In this document: one piece after another, positions 12,521 to 18,830 of the stretch
Numbering within the stretch: position 1 is the stretch's first letter
How the letters are laid out: every line of letters starts with the position of its first letter
IMG/VR virus record: IMGVR_UViG_3300035698_008573
Span: 1-20,900 of that record
Source: a virus
Strand: one strand, 5' to 3'
DNA length: 20,900 nt
Position numbers and translations under genes: made by a program
The notes under the pieces: generated by a model
Databases searched by the model: none
Told to the model about the DNA's origin: nothing
Seen by the model: the letters and a program-made list of their open reading frames with translations, nothing else

Positions 12521-14517
12521 TGGCAACTGTTAACTTTTATGTAGATACAGATACAGGAACCTCAGGGGGTGTTGGAACTATCGGTGATCCTTTTGATGAT
12601 TTACCTACAGCAGAAGCGTATTTAGACAGCACAACAGATTTTGTTGATGGTGTTGATCACATAATTATAAATTGTTCAGGAGCAACAGATTCGACAGTTG
12701 CAGGCCATCTTTATTTCAATGGTTGGACTAGAATACCTTTAAGCGTGACATTTATTGGTGATGCTGATGGTGTTTGGAATGATTCATGTTTTACTCATAG
12801 AGCAACAACTGCCTATTCAATAGGCTTCTGGTTTAATTTAGCTTGTGATTCATCTATTGAAAATCTGCAATTAGAAGTTGGAACAACTAATTGTAATGCT
12901 TTGCGTTGGGATAATGAAAACGTAAATGTTTCAAAAAACAACATTCTTAGAGGAAACAATCATTCAGGAGGAACAGGAATTTATTGTAATCAAACAGCTT
13001 CAACAGTTTGGATTCTTAATACTGTAATTTACGATTTTGCTTCTTATGGAATTAATCTTAGGATGGGGGGTTTCATGGGTTCAGGAGAAATTGCAGTTTA
13101 TAACAATACTGTTGTGGATTGTGGAACAGGAATTTATGATGCAAATTCTTTAGGTGGTGGAGTAAATTACGTTGTTAGAAATAATCTTGTTCAAGGTTGC
13201 ACCACCGACTACGGAATGCAAGATGCTAGAGATACTGAAACAAATAATATAGATGAAGATGGAACAGGACAAATAACAAAAGCAATAACTTTTGATGATG
13301 AATCTGGAAATGATTTCCAAACTTCAGATGTTTCTGCTGTAGAAGCAGGTGTTGATTTAAGTTCACAATTTGCTGCTGTTACTGTTGATGCAATGGGAGT
13401 TGCTAGAGGAACTGATTGGGATATTGGAGCTTTCCAGCATGTTGCATCTGGAATTTCTTATACTTTAGGAGCAACAATTTCTACAACTGGAAGTGTTGCA
13501 GGGGATTTAGCTGCTTCAATGGCTTTGCAATCTGATCTAAACACAATTACTAGCCTAACTGCTGATCTACTGTTAGGAATTAATTATTCTTTAGCTTCAG
13601 CAATAAATTCTTCTTCAACAATTTTAGCAAATATAAATTCTGAACATTCAGGTGAAACTAATATTTCTTCAACATCTTCTTTAGTTGCTAAATTAGATTC
13701 ATTACAAAAATTAGTTTCAACAATAGAAAGCGTTTCTTCTATTGATCCTAATTTAAAATTAGGGGTTTCAGTTTCAGGAACTTTAACAAGTGCTTCAACT
13801 GTTAGTGCAGAACTAGAAGTTTTAATCGGCTTAGAAACAGGAGTAGTTTCAAGCACGATAATCACCGCAGATTTGCAATTAGGAAATATGCTTTCCTTAA
13901 TTGTTTCAATCTCGACTTCTTCAACAATTAGCGCAAATGCAACAATGATTGAATCATTATCAGGAATAGTAAATTCAGTTTCTTCAATAATTCCTGAAAC
14001 AGAAATACTAAAAACTGTTCAAACTTCTATTCCCTCAGCAACCACGGTTAATTCTACTTTAGATGTTTTAGCACAATTAGAATCTGGAATTTCTTCAACA
14101 ACTTCAGTTGATGGAACTTCAGTTTTTACTTGGGGAATGAGTTCAACAATTTCTTCAGTAACTTCAATCACTGGAGAACTTAGAAAGAAATATGATTTAC
14201 AAACAAACATTGGAACAGTATCAACTGTTTCCGGTGAAGCAGAATTGAAGATGGAAGTGGAAACAAGTATTGAATCTAATTCAGATGTTAATGCTGAAGC
14301 TCAACTTCTATTATCAATATCAGGTAGCCTTTCAACAATTACAGAAATTATTTCTGATTTACAAATATTTGATGCTTCTCTTTTTGAAGTTCTAGATATT
14401 ACGTCAATTAGAATAGATTCTCATTTTGGGGGAAGTTCATTAATAGATGGAACATTTGATGCAACAGAAGTAAAAAGTGATCCAGTTTTAGAAAATTCAA
14501 GTTTTAAAATCAACTAG
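12520..14517 (+). CDS. large beta-helix virion protein with 20-residue repeats, 665 aa
   Basis: Residues 1-310 carry the right-handed parallel beta-helix pattern (alternating Asn/Gly/Ser, e.g. WILNTVIYD, EIAVYNNTVVDCGTGIYD, NYVVRNNLVQGC), as in phage tailspikes and pectate-lyase folds, ending with WDIGAFQHV, a usual closing motif of such domains. Residues about 313-617 are about fifteen degenerate 20-residue repeats of the form xLxSxISSxSxVxAxL. Phage virion proteins with similar Ser/Thr/Leu repeats are known to me by appearance. It is placed between scaffold and coat genes rather than with the tail fibers, which suggests a head decoration or fiber. No catalytic residues can be assigned. Confidence 0.7.
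   Translation: MATVNFYVDTDTGTSGGVGTIGDPFDDLPTAEAYLDSTTDFVDGVDHIIINCSGATDSTVAGHLYFNGWTRIPLSVTFIGDADGVWNDSCFTHRATTAYSIGFWFNLACDSSIENLQLEVGTTNCNALRWDNENVNVSKNNILRGNNHSGGTGIYCNQTASTVWILNTVIYDFASYGINLRMGGFMGSGEIAVYNNTVVDCGTGIYDANSLGGGVNYVVRNNLVQGCTTDYGMQDARDTETNNIDEDGTGQITKAITFDDESGNDFQTSDVSAVEAGVDLSSQFAAVTVDAMGVARGTDWDIGAFQHVASGISYTLGATISTTGSVAGDLAASMALQSDLNTITSLTADLLLGINYSLASAINSSSTILANINSEHSGETNISSTSSLVAKLDSLQKLVSTIESVSSIDPNLKLGVSVSGTLTSASTVSAELEVLIGLETGVVSSTIITADLQLGNMLSLIVSISTSSTISANATMIESLSGIVNSVSSIIPETEILKTVQTSIPSATTVNSTLDVLAQLESGISSTTSVDGTSVFTWGMSSTISSVTSITGELRKKYDLQTNIGTVSTVSGEAELKMEVETSIESNSDVNAEAQLLLSISGSLSTITEIISDLQIFDASLFEVLDITSIRIDSHFGGSSLIDGTFDATEVKSDPVLENSSFKIN
13456..14370 (+). 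repeat. about fifteen tandem degenerate repeats, ~60 bp each
   Basis: In the protein the units run, among others, SYTLGATISTTGSVAGDLAA, NYSLASAINSSSTILANI, GVSVSGTLTSASTVSAELEV, LAQLESGISSTTSVDG, YDLQTNIGTVSTVSGEAEL and LSISGSLSTITEIISDLQI. The shared pattern is hydrophobic-x-L-x-S/T-x-I-x-S-x-S/T-x-V/I-x-A/G-x-L. The DNA is not a close repeat, so the units are old or kept diverse by selection. The length of about 20 residues fits a solenoid or beta-roll turn. Confidence 0.65.
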
Positions 14518-14528
14518 GGGAATTTGTT

Positions 14529-14948
14529 ATGTCATTAGGAAATACATTTTTATTCGATCTTTTCACCCATGCTTGGGGAGGAACTGCATTTCCAGCAATG
14601 TCTAACGTATTTGTTGGCCTTTCTGAAGATGATCCACTAGAAACAGGTGCAAGTAACAATGAACCTTCAGCAGGTGATTATTCTGCACAAACTGTTGCTG
14701 TTGGCGCATGGGCTTTAACTAATGCTGATCCAATGAACATTGATAATACAGGTGTAATTACTTTTCCTGTATCAACTGCTTCATGGTCATCGAATGCATT
14801 GGCGTATTGCACATTGTGGAAGCATTTAACAACTAGAACAGAAGCTAATTATATCGGTTCTGGAGCGTTAACACTTTCACGTTTAGTAAACCAATCAGGA
14901 ATTACGGTTTCTTTTGCAATTGGCGAACTAAATATAGATGTGGATTAA
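14529..14948 (+). CDS. small phage virion protein (NTF...VGL...DP family), 139 aa
   Basis: ATG 14529 follows AGGGGAA. Features that I recognise from a widespread family of small phage virion proteins are: an N-terminal NTFLFDLFTH, VFVGLSEDDPLETG, the E-P-[ST]-A/G-G-x-Y block (EPSAGDYSAQTV), ITFPVSTASW and a closing strand segment (ITVSFAIGELNIDVD). The family is often annotated as tail fiber or decoration protein, without firm role. The position between beta-helix protein and coat gene suggests a head decoration or fiber piece. Confidence 0.7.
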   Translation: MSLGNTFLFDLFTHAWGGTAFPAMSNVFVGLSEDDPLETGASNNEPSAGDYSAQTVAVGAWALTNADPMNIDNTGVITFPVSTASWSSNALAYCTLWKHLTTRTEANYIGSGALTLSRLVNQSGITVSFAIGELNIDVD

Positions 14949-14953
14949 AAATC

Positions 14954-15274
14954 ATGGAATTAAATTTATATGCTGGAAAAAATTCACTAGATATTGAACT
15001 AATTGGTTTAGTAACTAGAAATACAGGAGTATCAATAAATGATGCAACTGTTTCTTGCACATTAAAAGATTCTAGTGATACTGATGTTGGTGGAGTCACT
15101 TGGCCTTTAACAATGGCCTTTACTGGAACAGATGGTAATTATTCTGCAATAATTCCAGAAGGTTCAGAAATAGTTTCAGGAACCGTTTATAAAGTTTTTG
15201 TTAATGTAACAAAAGGAATAAATAAAGGGGAATGGAAACTAGAAACTACTGCAAAAGATCGCCCTTTTTTCTGA
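14954..15274 (+). CDS. Ig-like-fold small virion protein, 106 aa
   Basis: ATG 14954 starts 5 nt after the previous stop. The sequence reads as a single immunoglobulin-like or Big-type domain: NDATVSCTLKDS, VTWPLTMAFTGTDGNYSAIIPEG and GTVYKVFVNVTKG, with a GxY/W before the last strand. Small proteins with this layout often sit next to the preceding family in phage head modules and are believed to decorate the capsid. The stop TGA 15272-15274 lies within the loop of the terminator hairpin at 15251-15291, so translation of this gene may open that hairpin. Confidence 0.65.
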   Translation: MELNLYAGKNSLDIELIGLVTRNTGVSINDATVSCTLKDSSDTDVGGVTWPLTMAFTGTDGNYSAIIPEGSEIVSGTVYKVFVNVTKGINKGEWKLETTAKDRPFF

Positions 15275-15291
15275 AAAGGGTAGTCTTTTGC
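15251..15291 (+). terminator. stem-loop terminator overlapping the gene end
   Basis: GCAAAAGA (15251-15258) pairs with TCTTTTGC (15284-15291), and inside CCCTTTT (15262-15268) pairs with AAAAGGG (15274-15280), with a 3x3 internal loop and a 5-nt loop. It immediately precedes a promoter. The T-rich segment that follows is interrupted (CACTTGCTTTT), so efficiency is uncertain. Confidence 0.55.
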
Positions 15292-15293
15292 AC

Positions 15294-15322
15294 TTGCTTT
15301 TAACTTATTTTTTTGATACAAT
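15294..15322 (+). promoter_or_regulatory. sigma70-like promoter with extended -10 for the major capsid gene
   Basis: TTGCTT (15294-15299), a 17-nt spacer and TACAAT (15317-15322), preceded by TGA (15314-15316), that is an extended -10 (TGnTAnnnT). The match to host consensus is 4/6 and 5/6 with ideal spacing. It follows a terminator directly, so it sets transcription of the coat gene apart from the upstream head genes. Start of RNA is expected at about 15329. Confidence 0.65.
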
Positions 15323-15339
15323 TCAGCAACTTAGAGAAG

Positions 15340-15359
15340 CGTTTAAACATCTTTAAACG
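15340..15359 (+). promoter_or_regulatory. 5'-end hairpin of the coat mRNA
   Basis: CGTTTAAA-catc-TTTAAACG is a perfect 8-bp stem with a four-base loop, about 10 nt after the expected RNA start. Hairpins at the very 5' end protect bacterial mRNAs from RNase E/pyrophosphatase entry, so this would fit a long-lived coat message. AT pairs make it fairly weak. Confidence 0.45.
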
Positions 15360-15409
15360 TTGGAAAATAGTAAAGCTAATTTCCTGAAGAGTTTTTTAAA
15401 ATAAACTAC

Positions 15410-15461
15410 AAAGTTTTTTATTTTTTAAAACTTTTCTAACTAATACTCCAATTCTAATTGG
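15410..15461 (+). promoter_or_regulatory. further hairpins in the coat leader
   Basis: AAAGTTTT (15410-15417) pairs with AAAACTTT (15427-15434) across an AT-only loop, and CCAATT-ct-AATTGG (15448-15461) forms a tight dyad. No ATG with SD occurs in the leader, so the 240 nt seem to be a real 5' untranslated region. Confidence 0.35.
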
Positions 15462-15517
15462 GGGCTATGGGAAGCAAAGCCAAACATAGTAAAAATTTAT
15501 TCAGTTTATTTTATAAC

Positions 15518-15549
15518 TGGATTCCTTTTTACTTTGTAACTGGAATCCA
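15518..15549 (+). promoter_or_regulatory. hairpin just before the coat ribosome binding site
   Basis: TGGATTCC (15518-15525) pairs with GGAATCCA (15542-15549) around a 16-nt loop; TAACTGGATTCC and TAACTGGAATCC also form an 11/12 direct repeat. The 3' arm contains AATCC (15544-15548), which could instead pair with GGATT of the SD segment (15558-15562). Confidence 0.4.
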
Positions 15550-15568
15550 AAATTTGAGGATTTTAGTT

Positions 15569-16711
15569 ATGACAAATGCATGGGAAAATGTTTCTTGGAT
15601 CGCAGCCGAAGCTCTTAATCATCTTGAAGACGCTTTGATTATTACTCAACTTGCAGGCAAAGACTGCACTTCTGAATTTAATTCTCGCCCTAACGGTTAT
15701 GCTGTCGGTTCACAAATCGACATTAGAACCAATCCTGTTTATTCAGCCGAAGACTTTACTTCTTCAATTGTTGTGCAAGATATTTTGCATGCCAAGCGAA
15801 ATATGCAAATCGAAAAACACTTCGATGTTTCCGCACAATTAACAGCAAAAGAAAAACGACTAAATTTTGAAGGTTTTTCTGAAACTGTAATTAAACCTGC
15901 TGCTTATGCACTCGCAAACAAAGCCGACATTTATGTTGGTACAAAAATCCTTGAAGGTGCAGGTCTTTATACTTCTGCTGCAACCTTTACGGATGCAAAT
16001 GATATGGCGCAAGCTAAAAAAGCTGCAACTTATCAGCAACTAAACCCAACTGGCCGTTTCTGCTTAATGAATGATACTTTGGAAGCGAATTTAATCGGGG
16101 CAACTTGGTTTAATACACATCAAAATCGTGGTTCAACAGGCGAACGTGTTTTGAATGAAGGCGAATTGGGCCGAACTATGGGAATGGAATTTTTTGCTTC
16201 CCTTAATTTCCCTGAAGGTTCTCATACAACAGGAAGTGGTGTTGGTGTTACTGATAATGGAAGTTCAACATTAAATGCTGTTGGAACTTCTGCATTGATA
16301 ACCGATTCAACAACTGGAACTTTTAATGTTGGTGATCGAATTAATATTGCAGGTGTTAGGCGACCGCTAATAGTTGCAACCGCAACTTCTGCAACTGCAA
16401 CATCAATTCCGCTTGTTGATCCGATTATGGAAATAATTCCTGATGGCGCTGCCATTACTACGATTTCTTCTGGAGCGGATTACACTGTAAATGCAGCAAT
16501 ATTTGATGATGCATCAATTGCAGTTGCTTCCCCTATGCTTGATCCTGCAAGTGATAAACCAACTCATACTGTAACTAATAACGGTTATTCAATCCGTGTT
16601 GTGATTGGTTATGATATGACTACAAAGAAAGAAACAATTTCTTTGGATATGCTATTAGGTGCAACTGCTTATGATCCACGCAGAATAACACTAATTGGCG
16701 ATGTAGACTAA
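15569..16711 (+). CDS. major capsid protein, P22 coat-like
   Basis: Builds the icosahedral shell. ATG 15569 follows GAGGA (15556-15560) by 8 nt; a TTG at 15458 in frame has no SD and would span the leader. The 380-aa product has features of the P22 gp5-like coat family: MTNAWENVSWIAAEALNHLED at the start, an N-arm ending in RTNPVYSAEDF, the E-loop-like VVQDILHAKRNMQIEKHFDVS, and ARPLxxxADIYVGTKI-type spine (AYALANKADIYVGTKI). Residues about 220-300 form a Gly/Thr-rich inserted barrel (TFNVGDRINIAGVRRP), comparable in place to the P22 I-domain. The gene has more C-ending codons and about 43% GC in the rows I counted, unlike its neighbours, as expected for high expression. Confidence 0.85.
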   Translation: MTNAWENVSWIAAEALNHLEDALIITQLAGKDCTSEFNSRPNGYAVGSQIDIRTNPVYSAEDFTSSIVVQDILHAKRNMQIEKHFDVSAQLTAKEKRLNFEGFSETVIKPAAYALANKADIYVGTKILEGAGLYTSAATFTDANDMAQAKKAATYQQLNPTGRFCLMNDTLEANLIGATWFNTHQNRGSTGERVLNEGELGRTMGMEFFASLNFPEGSHTTGSGVGVTDNGSSTLNAVGTSALITDSTTGTFNVGDRINIAGVRRPLIVATATSATATSIPLVDPIMEIIPDGAAITTISSGADYTVNAAIFDDASIAVASPMLDPASDKPTHTVTNNGYSIRVVIGYDMTTKKETISLDMLLGATAYDPRRITLIGDVD

Positions 16712-16730
16712 TCTCCAAAGATGCGCCATT

Positions 16731-16772
16731 AGTTCAAGCTTCTTCTTAAAAAAGGAAGCTTGAACTTTTTTT
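16731..16772 (+). terminator. classical Rho-independent terminator after the coat gene
   Basis: AGTTCAAGCTTC (16731-16742) and GAAGCTTGAACT (16755-16766) make a perfect 12-bp stem with a 12-nt loop, followed by six further T (16767-16772). It ends the coat transcript 19 nt after the stop. Confidence 0.9.
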
Positions 16773-16821
16773 AATGTAGTAAAAATGTAGTTCCTTTTAA
16801 TTTTAATTCAGGAGAATCAAA

Positions 16822-17106
16822 ATGCCAAAAATTTATAATAGAACAACAGGTAAAAAAGTAGTTGCAGACAAATTCCAAGTTCAGCAAATGCTTAATTCTG
16901 GAGCTTACCAGAAAAAAGAACCTTCAAAAGATGATTTAAAAGCAAATAAAGAAGCTGATGAAAAATCTGGAGCAGATGCGAAAGAAGCAAAAGCTAAAAA
17001 GAAATCTGAAAAGGCGGCAAAAAATAAAAGCCAAACAGAAGGCGAAAAACCTGCTGCAAAGAAAGGTTCAGTAAAGAAGAAAGCTAAGACTGAAGAAGAA
17101 AAGTAA
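16822..17106 (+). CDS. small head protein with Lys/Ala-rich tail, 94 aa
   Basis: ATG 16822 has CAGGAG as SD. The N-terminal 30 residues (PKIYNRTTGKKVVAD then QQMLNSGAYQKKE) match a small phage family beginning M-x-K-I-Y-N-R-x-T-G-K-x-V and ending in S-G-x-Y, often placed after the coat gene. The remaining 60 residues are nearly all Lys, Ala, Glu, Gly and Ser (KEAKAKKKSEKAAKNKS, AAKKGSVKKKAKTEEEK), like histone H1 tails, so binding to packaged DNA or to capsid is plausible. Role unproven. Confidence 0.65.
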   Translation: MPKIYNRTTGKKVVADKFQVQQMLNSGAYQKKEPSKDDLKANKEADEKSGADAKEAKAKKKSEKAAKNKSQTEGEKPAAKKGSVKKKAKTEEEK

Positions 17107-17109
17107 AAA

Positions 17110-17119
17110 CGTTTAAACG
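17110..17119. promoter_or_regulatory. 10-bp palindrome CGTTTAAACG in the gap before the connector gene
   Basis: The palindrome lies 4 nt after the stop of the preceding gene, with further partial symmetry around it (AAAA...CTTTT). GTTTAAACG also occurs at 12119-12127 and, as GTTTAAAC, in the coat leader at 15341-15348. Only one other copy was seen (about 2313, inside a gene). Confidence 0.3.
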
Positions 17120-17169
17120 CTTTTAAAGTTGAAGGTGGTTCAGCAATTTAAACTAGAGGATTTTATAAC

Positions 17170-17622
17170 ATGGCTTTCATTGCTGGATTACCAACCCCTT
17201 TTGCAACATTAGCAGAAGCAGAAGCACATTTTTTATTGGAACCTTCAACAGCATGGGCTGCTGCCACGGATCAAGTAAAAGAGATTGCATTGCAAAATGC
17301 GCGTTTATATATAGAAGAAATTTATACATGCAGTTTTGATTTAGATGATCCTAGTGCATACGTTAAATTAGGAAACATTTATTTAGCAGCAGAACATTTA
17401 GTTGCAAATGTTCATTCAACTGCAACTGCTGCACAACCACAAAAAGGTTTAACAAAAAATCTAGTTGATGCAGATGGTGTTAAATCAGAAAAGAATTATG
17501 ATGCAAGCCGAAGTAATAATTTTGTCGATCCTTTCCCACAAATAACTTCAATCCTAGTTTTCGATGGGCTTTGCAGTTTAGGGAAAGGTGGAATTCAAAC
17601 AGTTCCATTAATTAGAAGATAA
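17170..17622 (+). CDS. head-tail connector (DnaT-like adaptor), 150 aa
   Basis: ATG 17170 has TAGAGGA about 10 nt upstream. FATLAEAEAHFL..., AWAAATDQVKEIALQNARLYIEE and AYVKLGNIYLAAEHL match the helical pattern of the phage 'DnaT-like' connector family (gp6/gp15-like adaptors), in which a Tyr/Ala-rich first helix is followed by W-x-x-A-x-x-x-x-K-E-x-A-L-x-x-A-x-x-Y-I. These proteins form a 12-mer ring under the portal. The next gene starts 3 nt after its stop. Confidence 0.7.
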   Translation: MAFIAGLPTPFATLAEAEAHFLLEPSTAWAAATDQVKEIALQNARLYIEEIYTCSFDLDDPSAYVKLGNIYLAAEHLVANVHSTATAAQPQKGLTKNLVDADGVKSEKNYDASRSNNFVDPFPQITSILVFDGLCSLGKGGIQTVPLIRR

Positions 17623-17624
17623 TC

Positions 17625-18023
17625 ATGGGCCTTAGATCAGATATTCAAACAGCATTAACTGAAGCGATGAATGAAGATTTATCTGATGTTGTTGTTGATT
17701 TTAATTTTGTAGTTGCTACGGGCCAAACTAATTATGATTCTGATCAAGATAAATATAACAATAACTCGGTAAATAAAGCATCAAAAGGTATTTTTTCACC
17801 TGTTAAACAAAAGTTAGTTGATGGAAATGGTGGAACTTATAAACAAAATGATCAGATTGCTATTGTTAATGGAATAGATGTTCCTGTAGGGGTTGTTCCT
17901 GAAATAGATATGGAAGTAATAACTTCAGATGGTAAAAGATTTATTATTGTTGATCCTTCTCCAAAAATGGGAGGGGGTTCAACTCCAATTATTTATAAAA
18001 TGTTGGTAAGAAGAAATGGCTAG
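17625..18023 (+). CDS. probable head-closure (stopper) protein, 132 aa
   Basis: Position second after the coat module, right after the connector, and the beta-rich sequence (KGIFSPVKQKLVDGNGG, NGIDVPVGVVPEIDMEV, SDGKRFIIVDPSP) suggest the SPP1 gp16/HK97 gp7-like stopper ring that seals the head after packaging. PDPSP-like turns and the GKxFxIxD strand are typical of that fold. No diagnostic residue is present, so the call rests on size and order. It overlaps the following ATG by 8 nt. Confidence 0.55.
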   Translation: MGLRSDIQTALTEAMNEDLSDVVVDFNFVVATGQTNYDSDQDKYNNNSVNKASKGIFSPVKQKLVDGNGGTYKQNDQIAIVNGIDVPVGVVPEIDMEVITSDGKRFIIVDPSPKMGGGSTPIIYKMLVRRNG

Positions 18024-18405
18024 GGAATTTGATGAATCTTTTATTGCTGATGTTTTCGATTTTTTGGAAACAAAAACTGTAAACCGATTAACAACAGTTG
18101 CAATTCAAGCACACAAGAATTTAACAATTAGAACCCCTAGAGATACAGGTCAAGCTGGAGCAGGATGGAATTTTACTTTAAATGTTCCTGATAGTTCTTC
18201 ACCTGAAGCAACAGGAATTCCAAACAGTATTGCAGTTCAAAGTTCTGAACCTGATAAAGTTGCAAGTAGTTTTGCAGATGAATATTTTTTAGTTAATGCT
18301 GTTGAACACATTGTTTATTTGAATGAAGGAACTTCAGAAAAAGCAGGTGAAAACTTCATTGAAGAAGAAGTTAATTATGCAGTTGAAGCAGTAGGGAAAG
18401 GATAA
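18016..18405 (+). CDS. HK97 gp10-like neck/tail-completion protein, 129 aa
   Basis: ATG 18016 overlaps the previous gene, with AAGAAG upstream. The motif TPRDTGQAGAGWNFTLN (about 39-55) is the family's TPxxTGxxRxxW core, and the end YLNEGTSEKAGENFIEEEV corresponds to the Y-x-N-x-G-T-x-x-x-G...F block. This family joins head and tail in siphoviruses. The stop shares its last base with the next ATG. Confidence 0.75.
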   Translation: MAREFDESFIADVFDFLETKTVNRLTTVAIQAHKNLTIRTPRDTGQAGAGWNFTLNVPDSSSPEATGIPNSIAVQSSEPDKVASSFADEYFLVNAVEHIVYLNEGTSEKAGENFIEEEVNYAVEAVGKG

Positions 18406-18812
18406 TGGCATTCGATGCATTAAGAAAATCAATCTCTGATCGGTTAACCGAAAATTGGGGTTTAACGCGAATTCAAAAAGAACGTTTTCTTCATGGGGAT
18501 AATTTTAAACCATTAGATTCAGATGAAGGGGACTGGTTAAGAATTTATTTTACTGTTCTTAATTCTGGAAATGCAGAAGTTGGTACAGGATTTCAAAAAA
18601 GCAATGGCTTCATTACTGTTCAATGCTTTACATCACTTAATTCAGGCGAAAAAAGTGTTAATGAAATGGTGGATGAAATATCTAGAATATTTCAGAATCA
18701 AGATTTTGATGGGGTTGAATGTAAAGCATGCAGACCTATCAGAGTAGGTAGAAAAGCGAAAACTTTTCAAATTAATGCGCGAATAGAATTTTCCTATAGC
18801 GTTTTTTCCTGA
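18405..18812 (+). CDS. tail terminator protein (DUF4128-like), 135 aa
   Basis: ATG 18405 is preceded by GGGAAAGGAT. The protein follows the pattern of short alpha/beta tail terminators (lambda gpU-like): N-terminal helix (DALRKSISDRLTENWG), a two-stranded part (DWLRIYFTVLNSG), QVxCFTS (ITVQCFTSLNSG), a helix (VNEMVDEISRIFQ) and a closing strand (FQINARIEFSYSVF). Gene order just before the tail tube gene supports it. Confidence 0.7.
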   Translation: MAFDALRKSISDRLTENWGLTRIQKERFLHGDNFKPLDSDEGDWLRIYFTVLNSGNAEVGTGFQKSNGFITVQCFTSLNSGEKSVNEMVDEISRIFQNQDFDGVECKACRPIRVGRKAKTFQINARIEFSYSVFS

Positions 18813-18830
18813 TAAAAGAGGTTACACATT

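Noticed and set aside
13584-13865. Long open frame on the - strand under the beta-helix protein, and a second at 14019-14210
   Set aside because: The frames arise from the repetitive Ser/Thr codons of the + strand gene; no start signal or neighbour on that strand.
15458-15568. N-terminal extension of the coat protein from TTG 15458
   Set aside because: No SD, low-quality sequence with clustered Phe/Tyr/Asn, and ATG 15569 has a good SD and matches the expected coat start.
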